From NCBI RefSeq assembly GCF_963678635.1, contig NC_087063.1, forward strand, positions 12,004,368-12,068,367: DNA of 64,000 nucleotides, read 5' to 3'. How positions within the stretch are numbered: position 1 is the stretch's first letter; each line of letters opens with the position of its first letter. Source of the stretch: Symsagittifera roscoffensis (Eukaryota; Xenacoelomorpha; Acoela; Convolutidae). The position numbers were made by a program, and so were the translations under genes. A model generated the notes under the pieces. The model worked only from the letters and a program-made list of their open reading frames with translations. It searched no databases and was not told the origin of the DNA. Below are positions 47,601 to 55,615 of this stretch, piece by piece.

Positions 47601-49475
47601 GATGTCGTGATTGCAACACCAACCTTAGAAGACCACATAGAAAGGTTGGAGGAGGTGTTTTCTTGCATGAAGCAGGCGGGTCTGAAATGCAAACCCTCTA
47701 AGTGTGAAATCCTCAGGGATTCCATAAAGTATCTGGGCCGCCTGGTTGACAAACATGGAGTGAGACCAGATCCCGAAGCGGTTGAAGCAGTGCTGACCTG
47801 GAAGGCACCTAAGACAGATACACAGCTGATGAGTTTTCTGGGATTCGCAAATTATTATCGAGAGTTCATCAAGGGGTATGCTGACAAGATATACCCCATG
47901 CAGAGGCTGATGAGAAACAAGGGCAAAAAGTTCACCTGGACTGATGAGGCACAAGTTTCATTTGAAAACATCAAGCGTGAACTTTGCGAGGCACCGGTCC
48001 TCGGCATGCCAACAGAGAAGGGAATGTTCGTGCTGGACACGGATGCATCAGTGGTTGCGATATCGGGCATACTTCACCAGGAGCAGGAGTGGAACCGGAG
48101 AACGGTTCTTCGTCCGATAGCCTACGGGAGTAAAGTCCTGAGTGATACTGAAATGAAGTACGGCGCACCAAAAGCGGAGATGTTTGCGGTGATCACTTTC
48201 GTGGAAAAATACAGGGCCTACTTGGGGAGTGCTCCCTTCAAGTTACGTGTGGATAATCGTGCCCTTGCCTGGCTGAAAACCTATTCGATGGATCAAAGCT
48301 ATATTGGTCGTTGGATTGTGCGCCTGGATGGATACCACATGATCATAGAGCACCGTACCCGTGACAAGCACCAGAACGCAGATAGCCTCAGTAAAAAGAC
48401 AGAATTTTATGAGCGCCTCGAGGAGAAGCAGGCTAACCAATCAGAGATCAAAGACGGGTTTTCCTTTCTGGACAAAGAAACCTACGATAAGCTGCCACTT
48501 ACTAGGTGGTTAGACAAATCAGGACATCCTATACCTGGACACCCTGACCTTCCAGTGGAGACGGCCGCGGAGATAAAGCTTTTAGCCAGAGACGACCCCG
48601 TTCCGTTGGACCTGCTAGTCCGATCCAACTTGGTACAGCAAGAACTGACCAGGCTGGGTATAAACAGCATCGCTTTATTGAATAAGACGGTGAACGTGGC
48701 GCCGGACGTCATGGGAAAACTCCGTGACTTGTTGGATAGGGAAGTGAATAGGCATGATCGTGAATGGATGGAGACCATGCAGAGGTTGACTGTCACCGAG
48801 AGAACAGAGAAGAGGCCAGTGTCCATTCGCAGCCGAGGCGTTGAACGGGATTGCAGGTCGATCGTCAACCAGCTGGTGACCTCGATGCCGAAAGAAGTAT
48901 TGTTGAGAACTTCGTTCACTGAATATGGAACATCGAATCAAAACCAAGCTACTGAGGAAGTCAGGATCAGGTCGAAATCTAGCTTCACGAGGAGAGTGCA
49001 CTTCACGGATGCAAAAGAGGAATACGAGCCAAGCCCAGATTGTTCGTCCATGGACGAGACAATGTCCGGGGAGTCTGACACCTTCGAGCCAGTCAAAGAC
49101 GTCTCCTCTGATGAGTCAGACACCTTTGAGCCCGTGCAGGACGACTTGTCCGGGGAGAGGTTGACTAGACCACCTAGGGGCAGAATTTTGTCCGGGGAGT
49201 TGGGTTCAAAGCGACCGATGGACAGAGTTTTGTCCGGGGAGTCAAGAAACATCTCAGACAACTTGGAATATGATGTTGAGGAATCAGTCGACTCAAGTGG
49301 TGACTCGAGACCCCAGTCCTGGGACAACACGTCTGAAACAACTTCCAATTCCGATGTGTCAGAGATCGCAATCCACTCCTTATTGGTAGACTGGAAGCAG
49401 CGTGGGCTGAACCGAGAAACACATCAGGATCCAGACAGGGAAGATACACCTCAGATGAAGAGGGCACTGTGGTAG
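44562..49475 (+). CDS. gag-pol: Gag C-terminus / protease / reverse transcriptase / RNase H polyprotein, element B
   Basis: 1637 codons open. Domains by residue: end of capsid 1-120; zinc knuckles C-x2-C-x4-H-x4-C at about 164-177 and 216-229; aspartic protease LLDTGA at about 524; RT from about 850 with the catalytic YIDD box near 1011; RNase H with LDTDAS near 1156; connection and Ser/Glu-rich linker 1450-1637 with four SGE repeats. NC and PR share one frame, so no gag-pol recoding is needed. All catalytic residues I can check are intact, unlike element A. The ORF ends at 49473 through a one-base shift relative to the integrase frame. The first codons come from the deletion joint, so the true N-terminus is lost. 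Confidence 0.9.
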   Translation: MEGTALNCVMAKRANERDSARKIFDILLNRFGSGVQGHQAMVKFEKRRQRDEESIDKFLDDLELLRRRSNPDERISERNLAIASKFMDGVRSEELNTMLATHFTLSLDQVPTPDDLRMKSREYLLIKPRAQNRYSNYGNYSVTNTGANSSWYKPRDDMDKRRSCANCGSMDHHVSACSAYKQNMKAIGYFLEDADATDEDHEEYVRGLIMKYGPRCFFCNLEGHFKSDCTQFWDAVADAKHPCHEEALSGVKASRARLMNEAESRRKETTPSTFTTKKFRTWPDEVVASNLEAESSSPLKVDYGLAARTALQNVKQDLATKEVEQWVRSELESTDLRESFNVLGKTTKAEDKEEPKKQGLKLNVISGKTFGMTKAGTKIMSIISVAGHQVVKNLSEPSEITLVHLDIYADYLKEKDPKLDSRAVRALLTTGGPRLMKVDGHYIDVHGPYPILMNVDGINIYTKAHITDANDQIGRIYIGQEELKVRRIGHNAMLEQDAVHIGCEADLAAHVLDVQGRQLSVKGLLDTGAVVSVMPVKTWTDMGFERSDLIPTNIRLAAANQGAIYVTGRNPIISLQLGGRHLWMSFLVVENLDESDQFILGRDFVRNFDVTIDLNDGLIRIKDPERKYEKRPLNKILINQAKVPIFLDRKVRLKPNQAVVATFRMRNLNELSNDRQVCLVPNPNSKSSAILGRSFSLTQSGLCVSVLLNTEATTVTIQRGKKLGYALPLNTDFLSVENLKKFDVTKCPLHANQECIMKRVIELKSSRKLFSMKSETDDGLSSCSNFPERPTEAELAANRPVLPEIEHLKGKISDKELDSLRAVLDRNADVFSKHKADIGCCNFVEHEIEIEEGSVPHREGARRMTPNKSEACRKEIEMLMEYDMIVPSKSPWACGVVMAKKKGGQLRFCCDFRYLNAVTIKDAYPIPRIDESLSKLGDAKFFTTLDLGSAFWQVPLRKQDREKTGFACELGLFQWKRMPFGLCNATATFQRLMAQALTSVTKKYGNLIMCYIDDVVIATPTLEDHIERLEEVFSCMKQAGLKCKPSKCEILRDSIKYLGRLVDKHGVRPDPEAVEAVLTWKAPKTDTQLMSFLGFANYYREFIKGYADKIYPMQRLMRNKGKKFTWTDEAQVSFENIKRELCEAPVLGMPTEKGMFVLDTDASVVAISGILHQEQEWNRRTVLRPIAYGSKVLSDTEMKYGAPKAEMFAVITFVEKYRAYLGSAPFKLRVDNRALAWLKTYSMDQSYIGRWIVRLDGYHMIIEHRTRDKHQNADSLSKKTEFYERLEEKQANQSEIKDGFSFLDKETYDKLPLTRWLDKSGHPIPGHPDLPVETAAEIKLLARDDPVPLDLLVRSNLVQQELTRLGINSIALLNKTVNVAPDVMGKLRDLLDREVNRHDREWMETMQRLTVTERTEKRPVSIRSRGVERDCRSIVNQLVTSMPKEVLLRTSFTEYGTSNQNQATEEVRIRSKSSFTRRVHFTDAKEEYEPSPDCSSMDETMSGESDTFEPVKDVSSDESDTFEPVQDDLSGERLTRPPRGRILSGELGSKRPMDRVLSGESRNISDNLEYDVEESVDSSGDSRPQSWDNTSETTSNSDVSEIAIHSLLVDWKQRGLNRETHQDPDREDTPQMKRALW
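49063..49241 (+). repeat. four TGTCCGGGGAG repeats in the RNase H-integrase linker (element B)
   Basis: Copies at 49063-49073, 49146-49157, 49187-49199 and 49228-49241, all coding SGE with identical codons. Element A has three at 5769-5781, 5835-5847 and 5901-5913. Confidence 0.85.
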
Positions 49476-52312
49476 ATAATGCCGCAGACGAGCTCGAGCT
49501 GATAGCAGTTTCAAAACGCCCAACCAGATTGCTGCCACATGGTACGGTCGTCCGTACCAATCTGGAACCATCTGTGCAAGAAGCGACGCCTTTGAAAAAG
49601 ATATGGTGTGTCAAGTTGATGGACGATGCTCATGCTCCGGAGATAATGAGTGGGCAAATGAACGTGGTGAAGACGTATTTGAAAGCCAGGTACAGGCTGT
49701 CGGATCTCCTGAGGGCTCAACGAAATGATAGAATGACGAGCAGTCTGAAAAGATGGATCGAGATTGGAGCACCTGACAAGGAAGACTTGGAAGAAGACAG
49801 CTACAAAATCCTGAAGCAATTTTACCTGAAGAGGAAAGACTTGTTGTACCTGAATAAGGACGGAATCGTAGCCTGTAAGCGCAAGGAGGAGGACAAGGTC
49901 CTTTATAAATACAATTCAATAGTGTTTCCACAGTTGTACCAGACCGAATTGCTCTTTCGCTCACATGATCAGATGGGACATCAAGGCGTGGACAAAGTGT
50001 ATAACAGGATACAAAAACGATTCGAATGGCCGGGATTGAAGAAGGCTTGTGAGAAATGGATAGCCGCATGCCTGTCTTGTCAACAGGCAAAGGATCCCAG
50101 GAAACTAAGGTTCCCCCTACAGTCAATAGAGTCGTCAGGTTTCAACGAAGTGGTGCAAATTGATCATCAGAAAATTTGTATGACAGCAACGGGTTATAAT
50201 CAGGTGCTGGTAATGATCGACCATTTTACAAAGTATGCGGAGGCAGCACCCTGCATGACAGCATCGGCAGAAGAAACATGCGATCATTTGATAAATGTGT
50301 GGATAGCAAGGCATGGCTGCCCCATCACGTTCCAATCGGACAATGGCAAAGCATTCGTAGGTGATCTCACAAAAGAGTTAATGAAAAGGTCGCAAGTAGC
50401 GCAGGCCCACTCGACCACTTATCACCCGCAAACGAATGGCCTAGTCGAGAGGCAGAATCGCACTCTGGTATCCATGTTGAGAGTCTACTGCTCACGCTAC
50501 ATGGATGACTGGGACAAGCACTTGCCGCAAGTGATGGGTGCTTACAACAGCACGGAGCACTCCACCACGGGAATAAGTCCGCATATGATGCTGACGGGTC
50601 ACGAAAAAGCACTCCCGTTAACGTTCTTCTACCCTGAATATGAAGGGAAGAGGACAGCACCGCAAACGTACGTGCGGGACGCTATTAGAAGACAACAGGA
50701 CCTCAATGACTTATGCAGGAGGAATACGCAACAGGCGCAAATTAGACAAAAAAGGAGGTTTGATAAAAGGACAGCCGATGCAAAAGCCTACTCAGTTGGC
50801 GATTACGTCTGGGTGTTCCAGGAAGTGGTTCCACCAAAAGGAACCAAGAAACTATTAAAGAAATGGCGTGGTCCATTTCAGATAACAGAGGTGCATCAAG
50901 GAGGTCGTTTTTATCGACTGAGCACTGGAAGAGCGGCTCATTACGAGAACATCAAACCACACAATGCCTCGTCAGAGGATTGGTGCATCCCAGCGGACAT
51001 GCAAGAGGGAGACTATTTAATAGTGGATCCTGCTTGTGAAGTAAATGAAAGGGGTACTCGCGACAAGAACGACGGGAATGAGGTGGTGGACGATTGCGAT
51101 CTACCACTGGATCTCGAGTTGACTGAACGAGTAGAGGTGGACGATGAAACTCTACCCTATGCCGAAGAAGACTGGGATTGCCCGGAACAAACCGAAATCG
51201 ACAAAGGAATACAGCCTGACTTTCCTCTCACCATGGAAACACGCCAAAGCAAGAGAGGAAAAAACCAGAAGAAATACAATCCGTATGGCGAGGACTTCGT
51301 TGTAGACCGGATGGTAGTGATTGATGTCATAGACTCGCTGGTGGGACTGGACGAAGTGGCGATGCTAGAAGAAATCGACCTGGTGAACGATATGGATCAA
51401 GATTGGATCGACGATCGATCAGAACCGGAAGTGGAGTTCGAACCAGAAGCGGAACAGACTCATGAGCAAGAACTAACAAACTTGCGCGTGCTCGAATGGC
51501 TCAACGATCTGCCGACAGATCCAAAAGAGACGATCCTGACGATTCAGGACGTCGATAGAGACGGCGTCAAATACATCAGTCATGACAATACCGAGTCCAA
51601 CTGGGTCGCCCCAGATGGTCCTCTACGTGTTCCACAATCCAACCTCGGTCTCCTAGACTTTGGGCGATCGACGGGGACGTCGATGGATATTTTTGTCCGG
51701 GGAGTGGGGGTAGGACTCACCCACACCGAAAATCTCATAATAAAAAAATTGAAATCGGCAAGAGAAACCGGAGAACTAGAGACAGAGGGCGAGAATGCTA
51801 AGAAACCACCTTTTGGACGAATCTTTGAATCGTATTTTGATCTACCGAACCACTATTCGAACAAAATCGTCATAACGGACAGCGATTTCATACTCACGGA
51901 ACGCACGTGCGCCATAGCGATAACGGCGGACGTAAGCTTCAAAACAGCACTAGCGGCCGACTTTAAAAGAGAGTACAAGAATATCGAGTTTTTGTGGAAA
52001 CAGAGGCCTGGTGTAGGAGGAATGATAGCGTTGCCCCCTGTTGCATCACAGATACCAGGGAAATATTTGTGTTTTTTGGTTACGAAAGCTACTGATAGGC
52101 AACACGTGAATCCGGAGAGCTTGGTATTGGCCTTGACTCGACTTAGGGATTTCCTGGTTGAGAGAGGTGTGACCTCTCTCTCGTTACCAGTTTATGATCC
52201 CAATAGAGGGAAGCTACACCCTAGAGAGTTGTACGCTCTTGTGCATGTGATATTTTCAGAGACTGACATAGAAGTTTACTTACATAAAAAATACTATCTG
52301 AGTATATGCTAA
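49469..52312 (+). CDS. pol: Integrase with macro-domain-like C-terminal extension, element B
   Basis: About 947 codons, overlapping the previous frame by 7 nt; no credible ATG, so it is probably the rest of Pol after a one-base shift. HHCC-type finger from about residue 168 (HDQMGHQ...CLSC); DDE residues at about 230 (IDH), 289 (SDNG) and 325 (VERQNR); GPF module near 466. An acidic linker (520-760) follows. Residues about 800-947 form a separate alpha/beta domain: CAIAITAD, TALAADFK helix, PGVGGMIALP, YLCFLVTKAT, LTRLRDFLVERGV, LSLPVYDPNRGKL, VIFSETDIEVYL. Order and spacing match macro (ADP-ribose-binding) domains, with the usual glycine loops altered. Confidence 0.85.
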   Translation: MVDNAADELELIAVSKRPTRLLPHGTVVRTNLEPSVQEATPLKKIWCVKLMDDAHAPEIMSGQMNVVKTYLKARYRLSDLLRAQRNDRMTSSLKRWIEIGAPDKEDLEEDSYKILKQFYLKRKDLLYLNKDGIVACKRKEEDKVLYKYNSIVFPQLYQTELLFRSHDQMGHQGVDKVYNRIQKRFEWPGLKKACEKWIAACLSCQQAKDPRKLRFPLQSIESSGFNEVVQIDHQKICMTATGYNQVLVMIDHFTKYAEAAPCMTASAEETCDHLINVWIARHGCPITFQSDNGKAFVGDLTKELMKRSQVAQAHSTTYHPQTNGLVERQNRTLVSMLRVYCSRYMDDWDKHLPQVMGAYNSTEHSTTGISPHMMLTGHEKALPLTFFYPEYEGKRTAPQTYVRDAIRRQQDLNDLCRRNTQQAQIRQKRRFDKRTADAKAYSVGDYVWVFQEVVPPKGTKKLLKKWRGPFQITEVHQGGRFYRLSTGRAAHYENIKPHNASSEDWCIPADMQEGDYLIVDPACEVNERGTRDKNDGNEVVDDCDLPLDLELTERVEVDDETLPYAEEDWDCPEQTEIDKGIQPDFPLTMETRQSKRGKNQKKYNPYGEDFVVDRMVVIDVIDSLVGLDEVAMLEEIDLVNDMDQDWIDDRSEPEVEFEPEAEQTHEQELTNLRVLEWLNDLPTDPKETILTIQDVDRDGVKYISHDNTESNWVAPDGPLRVPQSNLGLLDFGRSTGTSMDIFVRGVGVGLTHTENLIIKKLKSARETGELETEGENAKKPPFGRIFESYFDLPNHYSNKIVITDSDFILTERTCAIAITADVSFKTALAADFKREYKNIEFLWKQRPGVGGMIALPPVASQIPGKYLCFLVTKATDRQHVNPESLVLALTRLRDFLVERGVTSLSLPVYDPNRGKLHPRELYALVHVIFSETDIEVYLHKKYYLSIC
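51664..51710 (+). promoter_or_regulatory. internal copy of the pre-LTR polypurine region inside pol (element B)
   Basis: GCGATCGACGGGGACGTCGA then TGGATATTTTTGTCCGGGGAGT aligns with GCGATCAATAGGGACATTGA then TGGAGACTTGTCCGGGGAGT before the 3' LTR (56320-56364). The equivalent in element A is 8314-8358. It lies between the integrase and macro-like regions, so it is translated (FVRGVGV). Confidence 0.65.
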
Positions 52313-52603
52313 GAATTGCGCTCGGCGATAAGTGGTTTTTATTAAGTTATTCGATAGGAACTAGAGTCGAGTTTTAGGTTAGGTTAGGTTTTAGTTACAG
52401 TATTAGGGATTAGGTTTTTAGGTGATAGTATAGGTGTGTGATGTTTATGTGTTTATGTTATGTTATTGTTATGATATGTTTTATGTTTGTGTCATCAAGG
52501 TGACAGCGCACATTTGTGCCACTCTGACAAAGGCAAAGGTGGACGATCCACCTTGGTGCTAAAATTTTAAATCAGAATTGAAAAAGAGAATCTGATACCC
52601 CCT
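52313..52603. other. spacer between pol and ORF4, element B
   Basis: Non-coding, T/G-rich: TTAGG-like repeats (52374-52435) and ATGTTATG repeats (52440-52490). In element A the corresponding spacer is followed by ORF3; here a sequence resembling the start of ORF3 (GAAAAAGAGAAT near 52579) runs directly into the ORF4 start. Confidence 0.6.
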
Positions 52604-55600
52604 ATGCTCTTGGCAGGTCTGACCGTAACCGCCACAAGGTCAAAGAAGACGGCGCGAACCCTGGCAGACACTAAGTTGGAAATGGAAGTAATCAGTCAAT
52701 GTGGATCTGGAGGACTTGAAGATTATAGGCCCTCGCGAATCAACATGGCCAAGTTGAAACTGGAAGGACATCTCGACTTGGTCGAGTACAGTCGAATAAC
52801 TGTGCCGGAATCGGTCCACATGGGAGATCCGGCAGGGGGTTATGTGGAGATGTTGAAAGCGAGGAACTCCGCGAGAGGGCACCTGATGGCTTGGAGCGAG
52901 AAGAGAGCCATGCAAGAATACTTGAAGGGGCTTACGGAGAACTCTAACTTCAATCGAAGAGAGTATGGCACAGTAATGTCATCAGAAGCGAACGAAATTG
53001 GATTGGAAAAACTGCTAGAAATTTCTTGGAGGGCGGCCCTCCAGAAATACTTCGATGAGACGATGAATGCACCTGCTACTGTGGCAGCATACCTGGCTCA
53101 TCCTTGCGTGAGAACTGATCTGCAAGTACGACTGGCTTGGTGCTTGATGGGCATCAAAAAGGCGGAGTATGAAGCCAGTAATGACTCGAAATTACGAGAA
53201 CAGGAGCTAGAGTTAATGGAAGCTCTACGAGCATTGATTTCGAAAGACGATTCAGCGATAGCATGGGCTAAGCGTAAGGATGCCCTTTGCTTTGTCAGGT
53301 TCGTGGTGGATCGCATCCCCACTCCTGTGTTGGGAGAATGTATAAAGAGCATTCGGCAAAAGGGAGTTGATTGCGAAAGGAACTTCCTTAGGGCACTCCT
53401 AGAGCTATATCAGGACATGCCATTGACCGTGCCAAGCAAGGAGTCGAATGATATGGAAAGCTATCGCAAGTTGGAAGAGGTGAGAAGATACTCCAACAAA
53501 GAATTGAGAGTGAGCAGAGACTTGATTGAAGCGGCCAGAGGACAAAAGGAGTTTGCAACACTAGGGAAACTGAAGTCGTTCCAATATGTATCTGGCATAC
53601 CGGGGATGGCGTATAATCCCTTCGTGAACGAAGAAGCCAGGGAAGCATACTTCGACTATGAGCAAGTCACAGTGCTCAACTTCTGGGTTGAACGAATTAA
53701 GGAAATCGGAATGCTGATGGTGGAACAACCCAAGCTGGGAATTATTTTGGAAGAACGAGTGGTCGAACCCTCGATTCCCGAGCTAAAAGGGCAAGTGAGT
53801 TTTGATTGTGGTTCTTGGGACGGTCCCTTGAAAACTAGTCTAGTAGTGATGTGGGAACTCATGAAGCCTTCCTGGTGTCCCCATCCTAACGCAGGCTTAA
53901 TCTGGGACATGACCGCGGATGTCATGTTAGAACGGGATGATGATGCGAGTTTACATGATCTGGCCATGATACATCACCTGCTGGCCATGAGATTGACGAA
54001 AAGGAAGAGCAACCCATCCACTGAGCTGTCCGAGGAAGGTACATCGAGTAATTGGATGAAGCAAGGCACATGCTTGGCTCAACACAGTGGGATGGAAGGA
54101 CATGTTTGTAACATGGGACACTGCCTGGTTACGCTGAGAGAGCAGCATCGACAACTGGCACGATTGTATGGAAGATTGAGCATGTCAGATAAGAGTGCCA
54201 TGGAGTTGGTCGCAGACTGCCATGGGGTGACGGACATAAACCTGATCACAGCCTTGGGATTTTGCAGCATGACGAGTTCGATAGAATCGCTCGAGCGCTT
54301 GGAGCGTGCCCATGAGCTAGTGACGTCCCTCAGCGTGGAAATATTCCCTGGAGCATTACAGACAGAGCAAAAGATTGGAGGCTGGCGAGAAGCCCTAGAA
54401 AATGAAATGAATCTGAAGGATAGTGAAGCCTATCACAGACCTACTGGTTCAAAGTATATGGTGGGTTCAAGCTCCGCGCCATATTGTAATGGCAAGTATC
54501 CTACGCACATGGTAGTGATGGATGCGAGGACGCAACAAGTGTTGGTTGACCAACTTTTCTCTGTGCCAAAGTGCGTGAGGTTGGCCAGAATGTCAGAAAG
54601 GTCATATGACTTGTTGGCAAAGATCTTTCGGGCAGTCCCGAAGAGATCCGAAGGCGAGTTGCAAGACGTTGTGGGTGAAGAGTTCATGAGACTGAACGAA
54701 GGTAACGTGAGTGAGTTCCAGAAACAGAAAGCGAGTGGAGCGTTACCTACTGAATTCCCCACCATAGAAGAGAAAGACGATTTACATAGAATTCTGATGG
54801 AAGTGGAACCGTTGCTGGGAGCCTCAGGGTATCGGACCCGAAGGAACATAGTGAGAACCCATGGGGAGTATCCTTGCCACTGCTTGGCGCAGACGTTGTG
54901 GTACCCCAAACGCGGGAATCTGATCCTAGTATGGGACGTGGAGGAGTTGTACTCTACGGGGTTGCCCGATCAGAATCAACAAGTGTCAATCGTGGTGGTT
55001 AGCGCCATGCTAGCAGTGAGATGGTTGGAGGCTAACGCGGACACAAGTGAGCAGGAGACGGCCGTGCCGACTCCTGAACAGCTGAGCAACGTAAAAATGA
55101 GTTGTGAGTTGGATCTTTTCAGAACCACCTGCAAGGTTCTGAGAATACCTAAAGCCATTGAAAGAATATGGTCAAGGCAAAGATTGATGCCTGGGTTCCG
55201 TGCAGTGATGACATCTTGGATGTATGAACGCGCGAAGCGTCACATGTCAAGGAACACGGAAGCCTATCAATCTTTCCAGCTAGATACAGGACCAGGAGCC
55301 TATAAACGAGCATTCTTGACGCACAGAAACGCGGTCACCACAGCGGTGAAGCGGGTAGCTGGAACGCCTTGTGTTACTGAAGATGAGAAGAAAGAGGTCT
55401 TAAGAGCTGACCTAGAACGAAACGTGAGTCTATGTCTTCACAACAGCTTTTGCAGGAACCGGGAGCAGAAGGTGAATGTGGACTTGCTACCTTGTTGCAA
55501 ACTGAGGCTGTTGGAACAGGAGGGTTGGGGCACGGCCCGCAACTCTCTGGACATGTTAGAGAAAGTCCTGGAAGACAGTGACGCTGAACATCAGGATGGA

Positions 55601-55615
55601 GAAATGATGGAGTGA
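52604..55615 (+). CDS. ORF4 of element B, conserved protein of unknown function (1003 aa)
   Basis: Fully open from ATG 52604 to TGA. No family recognised. Composition is that of a soluble, mostly helical protein with many Glu/Arg/Met/Leu; there is no signal peptide, no membrane span and no furin-like site, so an envelope role is unlikely. Cys/His clusters that could bind metal: GHVCNMGHC near residue 503, CHC near 765, and CCKL near 964. It aligns end to end with the decayed ORF4 of element A, including a PAGGY block near residue 70 and AYKRAFLTHRNAVTTAVKR near 910. Long conservation in two diverged subfamilies implies a role in the element life cycle. Confidence 0.85.
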   Translation: MLLAGLTVTATRSKKTARTLADTKLEMEVISQCGSGGLEDYRPSRINMAKLKLEGHLDLVEYSRITVPESVHMGDPAGGYVEMLKARNSARGHLMAWSEKRAMQEYLKGLTENSNFNRREYGTVMSSEANEIGLEKLLEISWRAALQKYFDETMNAPATVAAYLAHPCVRTDLQVRLAWCLMGIKKAEYEASNDSKLREQELELMEALRALISKDDSAIAWAKRKDALCFVRFVVDRIPTPVLGECIKSIRQKGVDCERNFLRALLELYQDMPLTVPSKESNDMESYRKLEEVRRYSNKELRVSRDLIEAARGQKEFATLGKLKSFQYVSGIPGMAYNPFVNEEAREAYFDYEQVTVLNFWVERIKEIGMLMVEQPKLGIILEERVVEPSIPELKGQVSFDCGSWDGPLKTSLVVMWELMKPSWCPHPNAGLIWDMTADVMLERDDDASLHDLAMIHHLLAMRLTKRKSNPSTELSEEGTSSNWMKQGTCLAQHSGMEGHVCNMGHCLVTLREQHRQLARLYGRLSMSDKSAMELVADCHGVTDINLITALGFCSMTSSIESLERLERAHELVTSLSVEIFPGALQTEQKIGGWREALENEMNLKDSEAYHRPTGSKYMVGSSSAPYCNGKYPTHMVVMDARTQQVLVDQLFSVPKCVRLARMSERSYDLLAKIFRAVPKRSEGELQDVVGEEFMRLNEGNVSEFQKQKASGALPTEFPTIEEKDDLHRILMEVEPLLGASGYRTRRNIVRTHGEYPCHCLAQTLWYPKRGNLILVWDVEELYSTGLPDQNQQVSIVVVSAMLAVRWLEANADTSEQETAVPTPEQLSNVKMSCELDLFRTTCKVLRIPKAIERIWSRQRLMPGFRAVMTSWMYERAKRHMSRNTEAYQSFQLDTGPGAYKRAFLTHRNAVTTAVKRVAGTPCVTEDEKKEVLRADLERNVSLCLHNSFCRNREQKVNVDLLPCCKLRLLEQEGWGTARNSLDMLEKVLEDSDAEHQDGEMME

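Noticed and set aside
52374-52435. TTAGG repeats as telomeric sequence
   Set aside because: Only about three perfect units within a T/G-rich spacer; too few and placed inside a retrotransposon.
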